Source: Oceanobacillus indicireducens (GTDB taxonomy: Bacteria; Bacillota; Bacilli; Bacillales; Amphibacillaceae). Taken from it: 64,000 bases of DNA. The notes below the pieces were generated by a model, which was not told where the DNA came from, made no database searches, and was given only the letters and a program-made list of their open reading frames with translations. A program made the translations under genes and the position numbers. The stretch covers positions 153,568-217,567 of the forward strand of contig NZ_BMOS01000003.1 of assembly GCF_014647195.1 (NCBI RefSeq), read 5' to 3'. This document shows, piece by piece, positions 9,268 to 17,489 of the stretch; positions within the stretch are counted from its first letter, which is position 1, and each line of letters starts with the position of its first letter.

Positions 9268-10008
9268 TTATAAATACCCAAATTTCCACCGCTCTCTGCA
9301 TTTTGGACAGCGCTTCGGAAGGTGCAACCCTTTTTGTTTAAAAAAGTTCTGTTCGCCAACCGTGAATATAAAACGATTCCCGCAATCCCAGCATTTTAAG
9401 CGGAAATCCTGTGGTGCTTCTCCTTTTAGAGCTTCCTCTATTTCGGCTTCTCTTTGCTCGACCAAATCTAAATCAATTGGAGCATTTTCTGTAATCGATT
9501 GGATAACATCACGTATTTTCGCACGCACTTTTTTATAGTCTACTTTTTCCCATGCTTCAAGAAACGGAATATACTTGGGGTCTCCCGTTTCCCTAATCTT
9601 ATCAAGAAACAAGAAAATCATATGGCGGTTGCGATCTTTCAGGTATTCCATATCAGGTATTGGTGCATCTTCTGCAATCAGCTTGTCCCATTCTAGTAAA
9701 AATTCATCTGCTCGCTGATTTGCTTCAATTTGCCAGCCCCGGTCCGTATATACAATCATCGGTAGCTTTCCTGAATAAAATATTTCAAGAAAATCATGCT
9801 CAATCATCCAATCTACTTTTTCCGTTATCGCTGCAATTGTTTCGGATTGGAAATAACCATAGACAGGTGATTTATCCAATTCTAGTTCAAGCACTTTTTT
9901 CTCGCGGGATCCCTTTAAGATTTTGGAAAGGAGATTTCTTCCACCTGTCGCGATCAGTTCATCCGCCGCTCTTAATATTGCTAGCTTTTCGTCTTTTGTT
10001 AAATTCAT
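9268..10008 (-). CDS. RQC-minor-type winged-helix DNA-binding protein with C-terminal zinc ribbon
   Basis: A 246-residue protein. Residues 1-100 look like the RQC winged helix of RecQ helicases without the helicase: GRNLLSKILKGSREKKVLEL, PVYGYF, an aromatic-rich wing and YTDRGWQIE. Residues 205-240 are a zinc ribbon of the zf-trcl type with C206, C209, C234 and C237 (CWDCGNRFIFTVGEQ ... PKRCPKCRERW). RQC modules bind duplex or branched DNA; orphan RQC proteins occur in Bacillales but I know no defined function. It is the first gene of the three-gene minus-strand cluster with two SEC-C proteins. Transcription probably begins in the 70-bp gap upstream. Confidence 0.7.
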   Translation of the reverse strand: MNLTKDEKLAILRAADELIATGGRNLLSKILKGSREKKVLELELDKSPVYGYFQSETIAAITEKVDWMIEHDFLEIFYSGKLPMIVYTDRGWQIEANQRADEFLLEWDKLIAEDAPIPDMEYLKDRNRHMIFLFLDKIRETGDPKYIPFLEAWEKVDYKKVRAKIRDVIQSITENAPIDLDLVEQREAEIEEALKGEAPQDFRLKCWDCGNRFIFTVGEQNFFKQKGLHLPKRCPKCRERWKFGYL

Positions 10009-10080
10009 GACTTTCGCTCCTTACTGATTGAGGTTACATCGCTGCGTTCTCACACTGCAACCCCAGATAAGTTAGTTTAA

Positions 10081-10671
10081 TTACAGATTGGGAAATTCCG
10101 GAATCGCATTAAAAATAGTATTCATAGAAAATGCTGCACACTTGATATGACATGATTTTATTGTTTCATCATGCATGTAAACTTCATTTAATTCATAGAT
10201 TGCTTCGTTTAAAATATATTGCTCCAAGAACTTCTGAACGGGATCAATAAGCCAATATTCGGGGATATTATATTTTGCATAGGTATCTAACTTGTCCTTT
10301 CTATCGCGTTTCATAGATGAAGGTGATAAAATCTCAACAACTAAGTCTGGACTCCCTTCAATTCCACGATTGGTAACAAGTTCTGATTTACTTGTGTGTA
10401 GCAGAAGTAAATCTGGCTGCCTCACTTCATGCTTGGAGAGAATTAAATCTATTGGTGCTACGAAGAGAATATATTCATTTTTACAGCCCTGCTTTAATTG
10501 ATATGCTAACTCTTGGCTAACTAATTGATGAATAGGATGAGGCGCTGGCGTCATCGCTTGAAGTATCCCATCAGCTAATTCATACTGCACACCATCATCT
10601 GCGAGGCTTGCATAATCCTCATAGGTTAGCGGCTCCTCACGGATGACATCTTTTTTCTTTTTCGATTGCAT
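10081..10671 (-). CDS. Uma2-family (DUF820) endonuclease-like protein
   Basis: A 196-residue PD-(D/E)xK-fold protein. The Uma2 signature is clear: QPDLLLL near residue 86, GSPDLVVEILSPSS with D109 and E113, a following KxxxY segment and EYWLIDP at 138-144. The family is named from restriction-nuclease-like proteins, and most members have no tested activity. A second, divergent Uma2 gene begins 360 bp away at 11030 and a decayed third copy sits at 12931-12999. It lies just upstream of the RQC/SEC-C genes on the same strand, but is separated by 72 bp and may be independent. Length is usual for the family. Confidence 0.82.
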   Translation of the reverse strand: MQSKKKKDVIREEPLTYEDYASLADDGVQYELADGILQAMTPAPHPIHQLVSQELAYQLKQGCKNEYILFVAPIDLILSKHEVRQPDLLLLHTSKSELVTNRGIEGSPDLVVEILSPSSMKRDRKDKLDTYAKYNIPEYWLIDPVQKFLEQYILNEAIYELNEVYMHDETIKSCHIKCAAFSMNTIFNAIPEFPNL

Positions 10672-10927
10672 ATTTTCACATCCTTTTAGAAGATATGACA
10701 GGAAAAAAACACTCGTAGATAGTGGTGTATTTTAGATAGAAGTTTTAAAAGCAAATCGTTAATTATGTATTCATTGTAATGCATTCCACCTATACCCTGC
10801 AATGAGGGTATATTAGGTTAGGAGATACAACCGTTGAATGTGTATGATCTGTTTTCCCTTCGTTTAGTTCTTAGTGTTATAAACGTTTGGAGAGCGTGGC
10901 AGGTGGCTGACCTCATAACTTCACTTA

Positions 10928-10956
10928 TTGAAAGGCATTACAAAACAGGGTATACT
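10928..10956 (+). promoter_or_regulatory. Promoter-bearing dispersed repeat upstream of the second Uma2 gene
   Basis: TTGAAA (10928-10933), a 17-base spacer and TATACT (10951-10956) make a near-consensus SigA promoter. Spacer and boxes are nearly identical to copies at 33951-33979 and 34708-34736. It lies 74 bp before the Uma2 start, so it probably drives that gene. Confidence 0.65.
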
Positions 10957-11029
10957 GCCATTAACTGTAGGCAAAGCCAACCAACAATTTCATTTCTATT
11001 TTACCACGTCAAAAAATTAAGGAGCGATA

Positions 11030-11611
11030 ATGGATATGACATTGGATAATAAGAAACATTCCTACGCTGATTATGTTTTAGTAAAGGAAGAAACCTATGA
11101 AGTTATTGCCGGTGAGATTCTCAAAATATCCCCTCCTTCCCCTACACCAAAACATCAAGATGTCGTTGCTGAATTGACTGCTGAATTCAAAATGTTTCTT
11201 CGTGGAAAAGAATGCATTGCTTTTTCAGCTCCAATGGACGTTTGCCTATTTGCCACCGAAACAACAAAAAAAGAAAATATTTTTGATTGGGTGCAGCCCG
11301 ATTTATTTGTTATATGTGATCAAAAGAAAATAAAAGATACGAACATTGTCGGCGCCCCTGATTTCGTAATTGAAGTGTTATCCCCATCAACAGCCCGTAT
11401 TGATCGCTGGATCAAATTTAACAGTTATGAGAAGGCGGGAGTAAAAGAATACTGGATTGTTGACCCGGCTAATATGTTTGTTGAAGTTTATGAACTGCGG
11501 GATACATCCTTTCATCAAGCGGGGATCTATGAGCACGAGGAGAGCATAACAGTGGGAATTTTTCCTGAGCTGAAAATAGATTTGAAAAATATTTTTAAGG
11601 AAAGGGTTTAG
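11030..11611 (+). CDS. Uma2-family (DUF820) endonuclease-like protein
   Basis: A 193-residue Uma2 protein with VQPDLFVI near residue 88, GAPDFVIEVLSPST with D111 and E115, and KEYWIVDP at 139-146, giving the PD-(D/E)xK core. It starts at 11030 with AAGGAG seven bases upstream. An upstream repeat-type promoter at 10928-10956 likely drives it. It is divergent from the other Uma2 gene and only moderately similar to it, so the pair is not a recent tandem duplication. It is followed by an XRE/ImmA gene and then by a Uma2 relic that resembles this copy. Confidence 0.82.
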   Translation: MDMTLDNKKHSYADYVLVKEETYEVIAGEILKISPPSPTPKHQDVVAELTAEFKMFLRGKECIAFSAPMDVCLFATETTKKENIFDWVQPDLFVICDQKKIKDTNIVGAPDFVIEVLSPSTARIDRWIKFNSYEKAGVKEYWIVDPANMFVEVYELRDTSFHQAGIYEHEESITVGIFPELKIDLKNIFKERV

Positions 11612-11717
11612 GACGGTGGATCAGGTTACTTGTCCTATTGAGGGCTAATGCAATTTTGTAATAATAGTTGCTAACGACATTAGAAGAAAAGCACATAATA
11701 ACAAGGAGGAATGCAAC

Positions 11718-12902
11718 ATGTTTGTTGGTGATTCCTTAACCAACATTCGATTACTCCGCGGACTATCGAGAAAACAACTAGCTGAAGAGTTAGATCTAAC
11801 AGAACAGTCCATCTGGCAGTATGAAAATGGGTATATCTCCCCCAGTTTACAAGTCATTAATAAAATGAGGACATATTTCAACGTCCAGCCAAAGTATTTT
11901 TATTCAAATATTAACCTTTCTAATGAAATAAATGAACAACAAATCGCATATCGCTCAGGCCTACGTAATAGCAGGCAGAAAACAAAATCGGAAACGGTTT
12001 ATTTGGAATTTCTTCATTATGTAACGAATTATTTATCTTCTATTATTAGGTTTCCACCAAATCAAATAAAGGCAATAAAAGACTATGCCGTTAACTACAA
12101 AAGTAAAAACGCTGGTTATTTAGAAATGGATGAAATAATCGAGCATATCGCTTCATACGCAAGGAACTCAATAGGGTTGAGCAACCGGCACAATGAAGAT
12201 CTTCTATTTTTAATTGAGAAGAGTGGAGCCTTTATTTTCGAAAAATCATTCGGGGATACTGTTGACGCATGCAGCACCTGGTCAAGCGGCGATATTCCTT
12301 ATATTATCCTTGGCAATATTAAAAAAACTGCGGTAAGACGAAACTTCGATTTAGCACAAGAATTAGGACATTTGCTCTTACATTACAAAATGGACATCAC
12401 GGATTTAAACAATAAAGAATATAGCACAATAGAAAAAGAAGCAAGTACGTTTGCAAGACACTTTCTTTTACCAAAAGAAGAGTTCCAGAGCGATTTAAAA
12501 ACAGTGAGTAAAATTTCTAATCCCGATGCCTACATCAATCTCAAGAAAAAGTGGAAAGTTTCAATCGCCGCTATGGCTTACCACGCTTACTCCCTAAATC
12601 AGATGACCTATCAACAATACAGATACTTTAATGCTTCATTGAACAGGAAGAATTATAAGCTGATGGAACCTCTTGATGATGAAATTGTTATAATGAAACC
12701 CGGTAAAATCAGAAGTTCGTTCGAAGCTATATTTGAGAAGGACGTACGGTCGGTGGAGGATGTATTGGGTTATTTAAAATTTGAGCTGAAGTCGCTAGCA
12801 AGTTTGCTTGATGTGGAGCAAGAGTTTTTTGAAAAGTATATGATAAAAGCAGAACATCCGAAAGTGTATGATTTTGTTGTGCAAGAGAATGGAATACTGT
12901 AG
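11718..12902 (+). CDS. XRE-ImmA/IrrE fusion regulator with altered zinc motif
   Basis: A 394-residue protein. Residues 4-60 are a Cro/C1-type helix-turn-helix (LRGLSRKQLAEELDLTEQSI ... YENG). Residues about 130-260 are an ImmA/IrrE metallopeptidase-like domain (RRNFDLAQELGHLLLH, then EKEASTFARHFLLP). Family members usually have HELGH; here the first histidine is Gln (Q214-E215-L216-G217-H218), so zinc binding or proteolysis may be reduced. ImmA-type proteins cleave phage-type repressors, and XRE fusions are common in mobile elements and stress loci. AAGGAGG lies before the ATG. No repressor gene of ImmR type is adjacent, and its nearest companions are Uma2 genes. Confidence 0.85.
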   Translation: MFVGDSLTNIRLLRGLSRKQLAEELDLTEQSIWQYENGYISPSLQVINKMRTYFNVQPKYFYSNINLSNEINEQQIAYRSGLRNSRQKTKSETVYLEFLHYVTNYLSSIIRFPPNQIKAIKDYAVNYKSKNAGYLEMDEIIEHIASYARNSIGLSNRHNEDLLFLIEKSGAFIFEKSFGDTVDACSTWSSGDIPYIILGNIKKTAVRRNFDLAQELGHLLLHYKMDITDLNNKEYSTIEKEASTFARHFLLPKEEFQSDLKTVSKISNPDAYINLKKKWKVSIAAMAYHAYSLNQMTYQQYRYFNASLNRKNYKLMEPLDDEIVIMKPGKIRSSFEAIFEKDVRSVEDVLGYLKFELKSLASLLDVEQEFFEKYMIKAEHPKVYDFVVQENGIL

Positions 12903-12930
12903 GGCTCCGATAGATGGTCTTCTATATTTG

Positions 12931-12999
12931 ATTCTCGATTGTGTACAGCCTGATTTATTCATAATTTACGATCGAAGGAAAAATATTGTACAAGTTTAG
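12931..12999 (+). pseudogene. Uma2 gene relic
   Basis: The frame ending TAG at 12997-12999 reads VQPDLFIIYDRRKNIVQV, matching VQPDLFVICDQKK of the intact Uma2 gene at 11030, with good nucleotide similarity over about 45 bases. No start, and no PDFVIEVLSPS part, remains. It is a degraded third copy, now directly after the ImmA/IrrE gene. Confidence 0.65.
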
Positions 13000-13301
13000 A
13001 AAAAAACCTGAAGAGAAAAAAAGAAATTCAGAAAGATGTAAGCCGAGGGGTAAGGTGCAAAGACTTCTATCCGCTCTTTATATTCTGGTAAAGTTAGCAT
13101 ACCGGCCGTTGTAAATGTAAAATAATCATGAATGGGAAAGTGTCGAATAGATGATTTAATACTAGCTACCCAAACTCCTAAGCATAAGAAATAACCGCCT
13201 TACCCATTGGTTCGAAAAGGCGGTTATTCTTACTTTTATTTATGAAATTTCATTAGCAAACAAGACCCGCCAACCTTCCATATCAATCAAATGAATATGA
13301 C
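13000..13301. other. Intergenic region, no gene
   Basis: Holds the hairpin repeat at 13190-13228. Nothing else is recognisable; this is probably decayed sequence continuing from the Uma2 relic. Confidence 0.45.
13190..13228. repeat. AATAACCGCC hairpin repeat, copy 2
   Basis: AATAACCGCCTT and AAGGCGGTTATT form a 12-bp perfect stem with a 15-base loop. It lies 3' of the PP2C gene and could terminate it. The stem shares its core with the hairpins at 7724 and 34837. Confidence 0.65.
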
Positions 13302-14162
13302 CTATTCGAACTCCAATAAAATCCCTGTCTTATCATCCCTCTGTTTAAAACGCGGATACATCTTGCAATCCGCATCCCCTTCCTCTCGTCTTTCAACCGC
13401 TTCTACCAATGAATGAAGCCCGTTTTCAAAAGCTAGTTTAGCAGTTTCCATCCATATGTCCGTCTCACTTCCATCTGTAGGTAAAAGCAATCCGTCGCTG
13501 ACAAGCAGAAGATCTGTAACTTGATGAAGCGGCAGTCTGCCATAGGAAATATATTCAAGCGCTTCTTCACTGCCATCGATGATACCGTAACCCTCGATTG
13601 TATTAAGCTTTTCTTTATTACTGAGTAAAATAGCATTTACAGATTGTTGGATTTCTTGCTGGCTAATCGCTGGATCTTCCTTCCGAAGGCGAACCATCTC
13701 TTTAATCGCTAAATCATCAAAGTAATGGATTCCATCGTAGGTCACACTTCGAATTTCGCCAGTTTTATATCTAAGAAACAGCATACAGTCACCAGCATGC
13801 ACATACTCAAGATTTTTTCTTTCTGGATGAATTTTTACTACGGCAATTCCTGCTGTACTTCGCTGACTTTTAGGTATTTCCGTGATAACAGGGATTGCCA
13901 GTTTTCCGATATTTGTTTCATAATAATCAACCATTTCGGTACCAAGTCTCTCATTAGCTTGTTGAATAGATTGATAGAGACTGCTACTTTCAGTCATTTT
14001 GGACAGATCCTCTTGTAAGGTCCGAGAAGCGAGATAGCCCGGTGCGCCAAACAAACCAGTAGCTCCATCAATAGCCGCAAATACTTGTGCAGCTTCATTT
14101 ACCACACAAGAATCTTCGTTAATTTGGCTATCTCCTTTTTTATAAACTTTTTGTATTTTCAT
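13302..14162 (-). CDS. PP2C-family serine/threonine phosphatase
   Basis: A 286-residue soluble protein of the PPM/PP2C fold. Metal-binding motifs are visible in order: NEDSCVV near residue 15, AAIDGATG near 30, LLVSDGLL near 215 and a C-terminal DDKTGILLEFE. These aspartates bind Mn or Mg and dephosphorylate Ser/Thr in target proteins. There is no sensor domain or membrane segment and no kinase gene nearby, so the target cannot be inferred. AAAGGA precedes the ATG. It is a single gene between hairpin terminators and stands alone between the nuclease-rich block and the peroxidase cluster. Confidence 0.78.
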   Translation of the reverse strand: MKIQKVYKKGDSQINEDSCVVNEAAQVFAAIDGATGLFGAPGYLASRTLQEDLSKMTESSSLYQSIQQANERLGTEMVDYYETNIGKLAIPVITEIPKSQRSTAGIAVVKIHPERKNLEYVHAGDCMLFLRYKTGEIRSVTYDGIHYFDDLAIKEMVRLRKEDPAISQQEIQQSVNAILLSNKEKLNTIEGYGIIDGSEEALEYISYGRLPLHQVTDLLLVSDGLLLPTDGSETDIWMETAKLAFENGLHSLVEAVERREEGDADCKMYPRFKQRDDKTGILLEFE

Positions 14163-14300
14163 TTTGGTTTCCTTTCTATAAGAAGCGGGTCTTTTTCTTG
14201 TGTGTTAATTATTTAAAAATATTCATGTGCAAAAATGAGAATCTATTTGTTTACTTTATTATAACTCAACTTTCAGTCTGAAAATACACAAGCACCTAAA

Positions 14301-14342
14301 AAAACGAGCTGCCACTTTCAAATAAAGTGGTGGCTCGTTTTT
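14301..14342. terminator. Terminator of the catalase/DyP cluster
   Basis: AAACGAGCTGCCACTTT and AAAGTGGTGGCTCGTTT form a long stem with one mismatch, with an A/T run on both sides, just downstream of the catalase-like gene. Confidence 0.8.
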
Positions 14343-14377
14343 ATCTTGTGATCAGACCGTTAACAGTGCAATCTAAA

Positions 14378-15316
14378 TCAGCCGTTGGTCCGTCGGTTGA
14401 GAGAGACGGCGTACGCTTCATGCCGGAAATTCAGGAATGGGTCGCCAGAAGGCTCTATTCCAGAACCTACAACAGTGGGATCAAACAATAGATTTTCTGG
14501 TGTTTCAGCCTGTTTGCCGATTACAGAAAGCTGTCCGACTGAAATTTTTGTCCTTGCTTCAGGCCAAGACTTTGAAGGGTCATCAATTGGATCCCCCTCC
14601 TCACCTAACTGAATGATCAAATCAAATGAGATGGGACCTTGTGTCAGTCGATCATCCAGTTCTTCCATCAAGTAATCATGAGATGTCTCCTTAGCTTCTC
14701 TGCTGGTGAGTGTAAGCTTATCGAGTGTCGGTTGCCACTCGTACCGGACTGGCTGCTTCTTTCCTTCTTTATTTACAAAGTAGAACGCGTGCAGCGGATA
14801 ATAGGACAGTTCCGAAAAACTGGCAGGCGGATGACTTTTTAGTTCCTTTACTTTCAGCAGAGCTTCCTTACTGTCTGGGTAGCGAGTAAGCAGATTTTTG
14901 AGTGCGATCCTTTTGTCTACTATTCCGATGCCCGTTTTATCATTGGTCAGTATTTTAATCATTTCGATAAAATCTTCCGGACTTTCAGCAGGGAAGAGAG
15001 GAATCGATACACCGATCAAATCATGGTGCCCGCCATCCGGCAAGTTGAATTTAACGGCCATCCCTTTTACTGGGGACAGAATGTCAGCTGCCGTCGGATT
15101 CGTGGAGCTGTTTGAAAAACGGACAGTTGCGGACACTTCTTCTTTTTGAAGATGGGGTGCCTTTGTATAGGGCACAGCATTTCCATTCGGTACAAACTTC
15201 GCGTCATACACTTGCCCCTTTGCATGCGCCCGGCGAGCTGAAGGGAATGTACCCGCTATTTTTTCAAGCGTATCGATGGCATCTTCGGTTAATGATTTCT
15301 GTTTGTGATTAGTCAT
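14378..15316 (-). CDS. Catalase-family heme peroxidase, short form
   Basis: A 312-residue protein with the heme-catalase core but well short of a classic monofunctional catalase (about 480 residues). RRAHAKG near residue 30 carries the distal histidine, VRFSNSS the surrounding region, and FRHEAYAVSLNRR near the C-terminus holds the likely proximal heme Tyr. Short catalase-like proteins of the SrpA type often act more as peroxidases. No signal peptide is present. It is last in a run with the unknown 169-residue protein and the DyP peroxidase, with gaps of 26 and 40 bp, so the three are very probably one operon for hydroperoxide handling. Confidence 0.82.
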   Translation of the reverse strand: MTNHKQKSLTEDAIDTLEKIAGTFPSARRAHAKGQVYDAKFVPNGNAVPYTKAPHLQKEEVSATVRFSNSSTNPTAADILSPVKGMAVKFNLPDGGHHDLIGVSIPLFPAESPEDFIEMIKILTNDKTGIGIVDKRIALKNLLTRYPDSKEALLKVKELKSHPPASFSELSYYPLHAFYFVNKEGKKQPVRYEWQPTLDKLTLTSREAKETSHDYLMEELDDRLTQGPISFDLIIQLGEEGDPIDDPSKSWPEARTKISVGQLSVIGKQAETPENLLFDPTVVGSGIEPSGDPFLNFRHEAYAVSLNRRTNG

Positions 15317-15355
15317 GGAGATCTCCTCTTTTATACTTTAAGTGTCAAAGTAATC

Positions 15356-15865
15356 TTAATAACCCTGCACGGCATCAATCAGGTCGTTGAAAGCTTTCAA
15401 GCTGCGTTCGCCACGCCAAATGTCACGGACAGTAGAGTTAGGGTACGCACAATACCAACCGGTAGCAGTCACTTGATGCTTGGCAATAAAGTCTTTGATT
15501 GTCGGATCATTGATTCCCGGATAATCTACAACTTCCGAAAAGAAATGGTCGAGTAGCTCCGGAATCTTCGTGCCGAAATCGTCAATATAAGCATCCCAGT
15601 CACCATCATAGGCGGTTGCGAACAACAATCGTTTGTCATCATCAAAAATAACCCAGCGCATGTCGTGAACAGTTGCTATTCGGGCCATAACTTCCATTTG
15701 GTCCGGATTATTTGAAAGTTTTTTTCGTAGGCGTTCAGCACCGCCTTCTTTCAAAGGAGCGATGACGGTCAGTTCTGAGACTTTACCCAGTCGCAAGCCG
15801 ACCCGACCTGCAGTTTCCATCTCAACTTCTTGATTTTGTTTGTTCTCGTTTTTTTCATTTATCAT
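15356..15865 (-). CDS. Unknown protein between DyP peroxidase and catalase genes
   Basis: About 169 residues from the start at 15865, where GGAGG lies nine bases upstream; the longer frame lacks a site and would overlap the DyP gene. I do not know the family. Features are EGGAERLRKKL, RIATVHDMRWVIFDDDKRLL, FATAYDGDWDAYIDDF and YCAYPNSTVRDI. The strand pattern would fit a ferredoxin-like alpha/beta barrel as in DyP and EthD-type proteins, which is inference. It has no signal peptide. Its place inside a DyP-catalase operon suggests a partner, possibly a substrate-binding or heme-handling subunit. Confidence 0.7.
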   Translation of the reverse strand: MINEKNENKQNQEVEMETAGRVGLRLGKVSELTVIAPLKEGGAERLRKKLSNNPDQMEVMARIATVHDMRWVIFDDDKRLLFATAYDGDWDAYIDDFGTKIPELLDHFFSEVVDYPGINDPTIKDFIAKHQVTATGWYCAYPNSTVRDIWRGERSLKAFNDLIDAVQGY

Positions 15866-15890
15866 TGTTGTTAACCTCCAAAATAATATA

Positions 15891-17216
15891 TTAGTTCTCA
15901 CCCAATTCAGAAATCCACTTTAATGCAGAAATACTAGGGATAAAGAAATACGTTCCTCCTTTTGTTACAGAGAAAGCGGGAAGTCCGTGCATTCGTTTAC
16001 GGAACGGCTCCTCCGGGATGGTATACATACCTTCACCGGCTTTATTGCCTGTAATAGGGTCTTCTTCAGACAGTTCGATGAAATTGCCGTCATTCAGCCA
16101 GGTTGATTTGATGAATTCATATTGGCGGGAGAGCGAGGTGCAAATCCCTGCAAAAATGAGTCCTCTATCTGTCCCATCGTCTGCAAGCTCACCTTCAGGA
16201 AGGAGCGGACCATACATGGTAGAACGCCGGAGCAGACGATGAATATTTACATCTGCAATTGAGTCCTCCAGACTATCCCGCGGATTGGCTCTTCTAACAT
16301 GGGAGCTCAAAGGGCATTTGAGCCCTTTCGGATCGTCTTTGTACAGGAAATCATTCCGTACATTCTCGTCCAGTGCAAGTTTTGGATCGTCCTTATCCGG
16401 TGACAAGGAAAGAGGAGTTCCGCTTGGCCACCTGCCGACCATTTTTGCTGCAAGTAATTCGCGCTCTTCGTCAGTTTCTCCTTTTTCGTGCAAGTACGAG
16501 CGAAAGGCCGCGACCCGCAAATGAATCTTCCGCAGCGCCATATAGCTGCCATTATTCCCAAGTATGTTCGGAGTCGGCCCCTCCTCGATATTCCCTTTTT
16601 CATTTTCTTTTCCGATGATGAATTCCCCCGCCTTGAGAGGAGTCTCACCTTTTAATGGCGGATGCAGCTCATTTCCTTCAATTGCCGGGTTGCTGATCCC
16701 CTCCGTAAACCCCATATGGGACAGCCCATTTTCTGGTGAACTGACCCTAAGTTCGTACAGCAGCGTAATTCCATCCAACTCATCGTACACCTTTCTCGCA
16801 CGGTCCAGAGCTTCCTTCAATCGCTCCTCATCGGGTGAGAAAATGGCAATCGCTAAATGCAAACGTTCTTCTTCAAAATAATCTTCCCAGTTTTCGGGTG
16901 CACTTTCGTTGAAATCTCCCAGCTTTTCAGCTCGTGAAGACATGCCTTCCCTGAATTCAGCCGGAAAACTTTCCAAAGACTCTTTCGGAACACCAAGCTT
17001 TTCCAGACCTTTATAGGTCAAGGCACCATTAACCCAAGCCCCATCCGATGGTTTTTCCCAACGATTGGCAGAGGTGATTTCAGGAAGAAGTTTTTTAAGA
17101 ACACTACGTCCGCTCTCAGAATCATCTATTTGTAAGAGTAAATACATACCAACATACTTTTCAGGGCGCTCCTGCAGTAGGATTCCTTGAATGTCATCAT
17201 AGTCAAGACTTGCCAT
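15891..17216 (-). CDS. DyP-type heme peroxidase
   Basis: A 441-residue dye-decolorizing peroxidase of the long form. Landmarks: GFTEGISNP at residues 169-177, corresponding to the GxxDG catalytic motif; SSHVRRANPRD at 304-314 with H306 as the proximal heme ligand; and the C-terminal SLSRQYEFIKSTW. The usual distal aspartate is Glu here (E172). DyPs oxidise dyes, phenols or heme-related substrates with peroxide. No Tat signal or encapsulin-targeting tail is visible, so it is probably cytoplasmic. It is first in an operon with the 169-residue unknown and the catalase-like gene. GAGGAG lies upstream of the start. Confidence 0.88.
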   Translation of the reverse strand: MASLDYDDIQGILLQERPEKYVGMYLLLQIDDSESGRSVLKKLLPEITSANRWEKPSDGAWVNGALTYKGLEKLGVPKESLESFPAEFREGMSSRAEKLGDFNESAPENWEDYFEEERLHLAIAIFSPDEERLKEALDRARKVYDELDGITLLYELRVSSPENGLSHMGFTEGISNPAIEGNELHPPLKGETPLKAGEFIIGKENEKGNIEEGPTPNILGNNGSYMALRKIHLRVAAFRSYLHEKGETDEERELLAAKMVGRWPSGTPLSLSPDKDDPKLALDENVRNDFLYKDDPKGLKCPLSSHVRRANPRDSLEDSIADVNIHRLLRRSTMYGPLLPEGELADDGTDRGLIFAGICTSLSRQYEFIKSTWLNDGNFIELSEEDPITGNKAGEGMYTIPEEPFRKRMHGLPAFSVTKGGTYFFIPSISALKWISELGEN

Positions 17217-17436
17217 AGATCTTCTCCTCGTCGTTAATTTAGTGCGATAAAGCCTACTTTTCGCTATGCTTTAAGTATGCCCCTGAATGCCCTTGAATAT
17301 TTATTTTTAAACGAAAGGAAGAGTGAATGGTCTGTATCAAAAGATAGGAGTTCTTAGTGCAACTCTGGTTTATTTTTGCACATTGGGTTGGTAAAAGATA
17401 AATTGAAAAAACGGAGTAATGATAATAATAACCAAA

Positions 17437-17471
17437 AAGGTTCCAAGCAAATTTTGATTGCTTGGAACCTT
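17437..17471. terminator. Terminator downstream of the TetR gene
   Basis: AAGGTTCCAAGCAA and TTGCTTGGAACCTT form a 14-bp perfect stem with a 7-base loop, 19 bases past the TetR stop on the minus strand. Confidence 0.85.
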
Positions 17472-17489
17472 ATATTTAACATATCGGGA

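Noticed and set aside
10834..11049. 71-residue plus-strand ORF before the second Uma2 gene
   Set aside because: It contains the repeat-type promoter and overlaps the Uma2 start. Composition is not protein-like.
13262..13330. Out-of-frame reading HIHLIDMEGWRVLFANEIS past the PP2C stop
   Set aside because: Too short and without homology I know. The PP2C C-terminus (DDKTGILLEFE) is already complete.
16564..16881. Plus-strand 105-residue ORF and similar long frames opposite the DyP gene
   Set aside because: They are codon-bias shadows of the DyP coding strand with low-complexity Ser/Pro composition.
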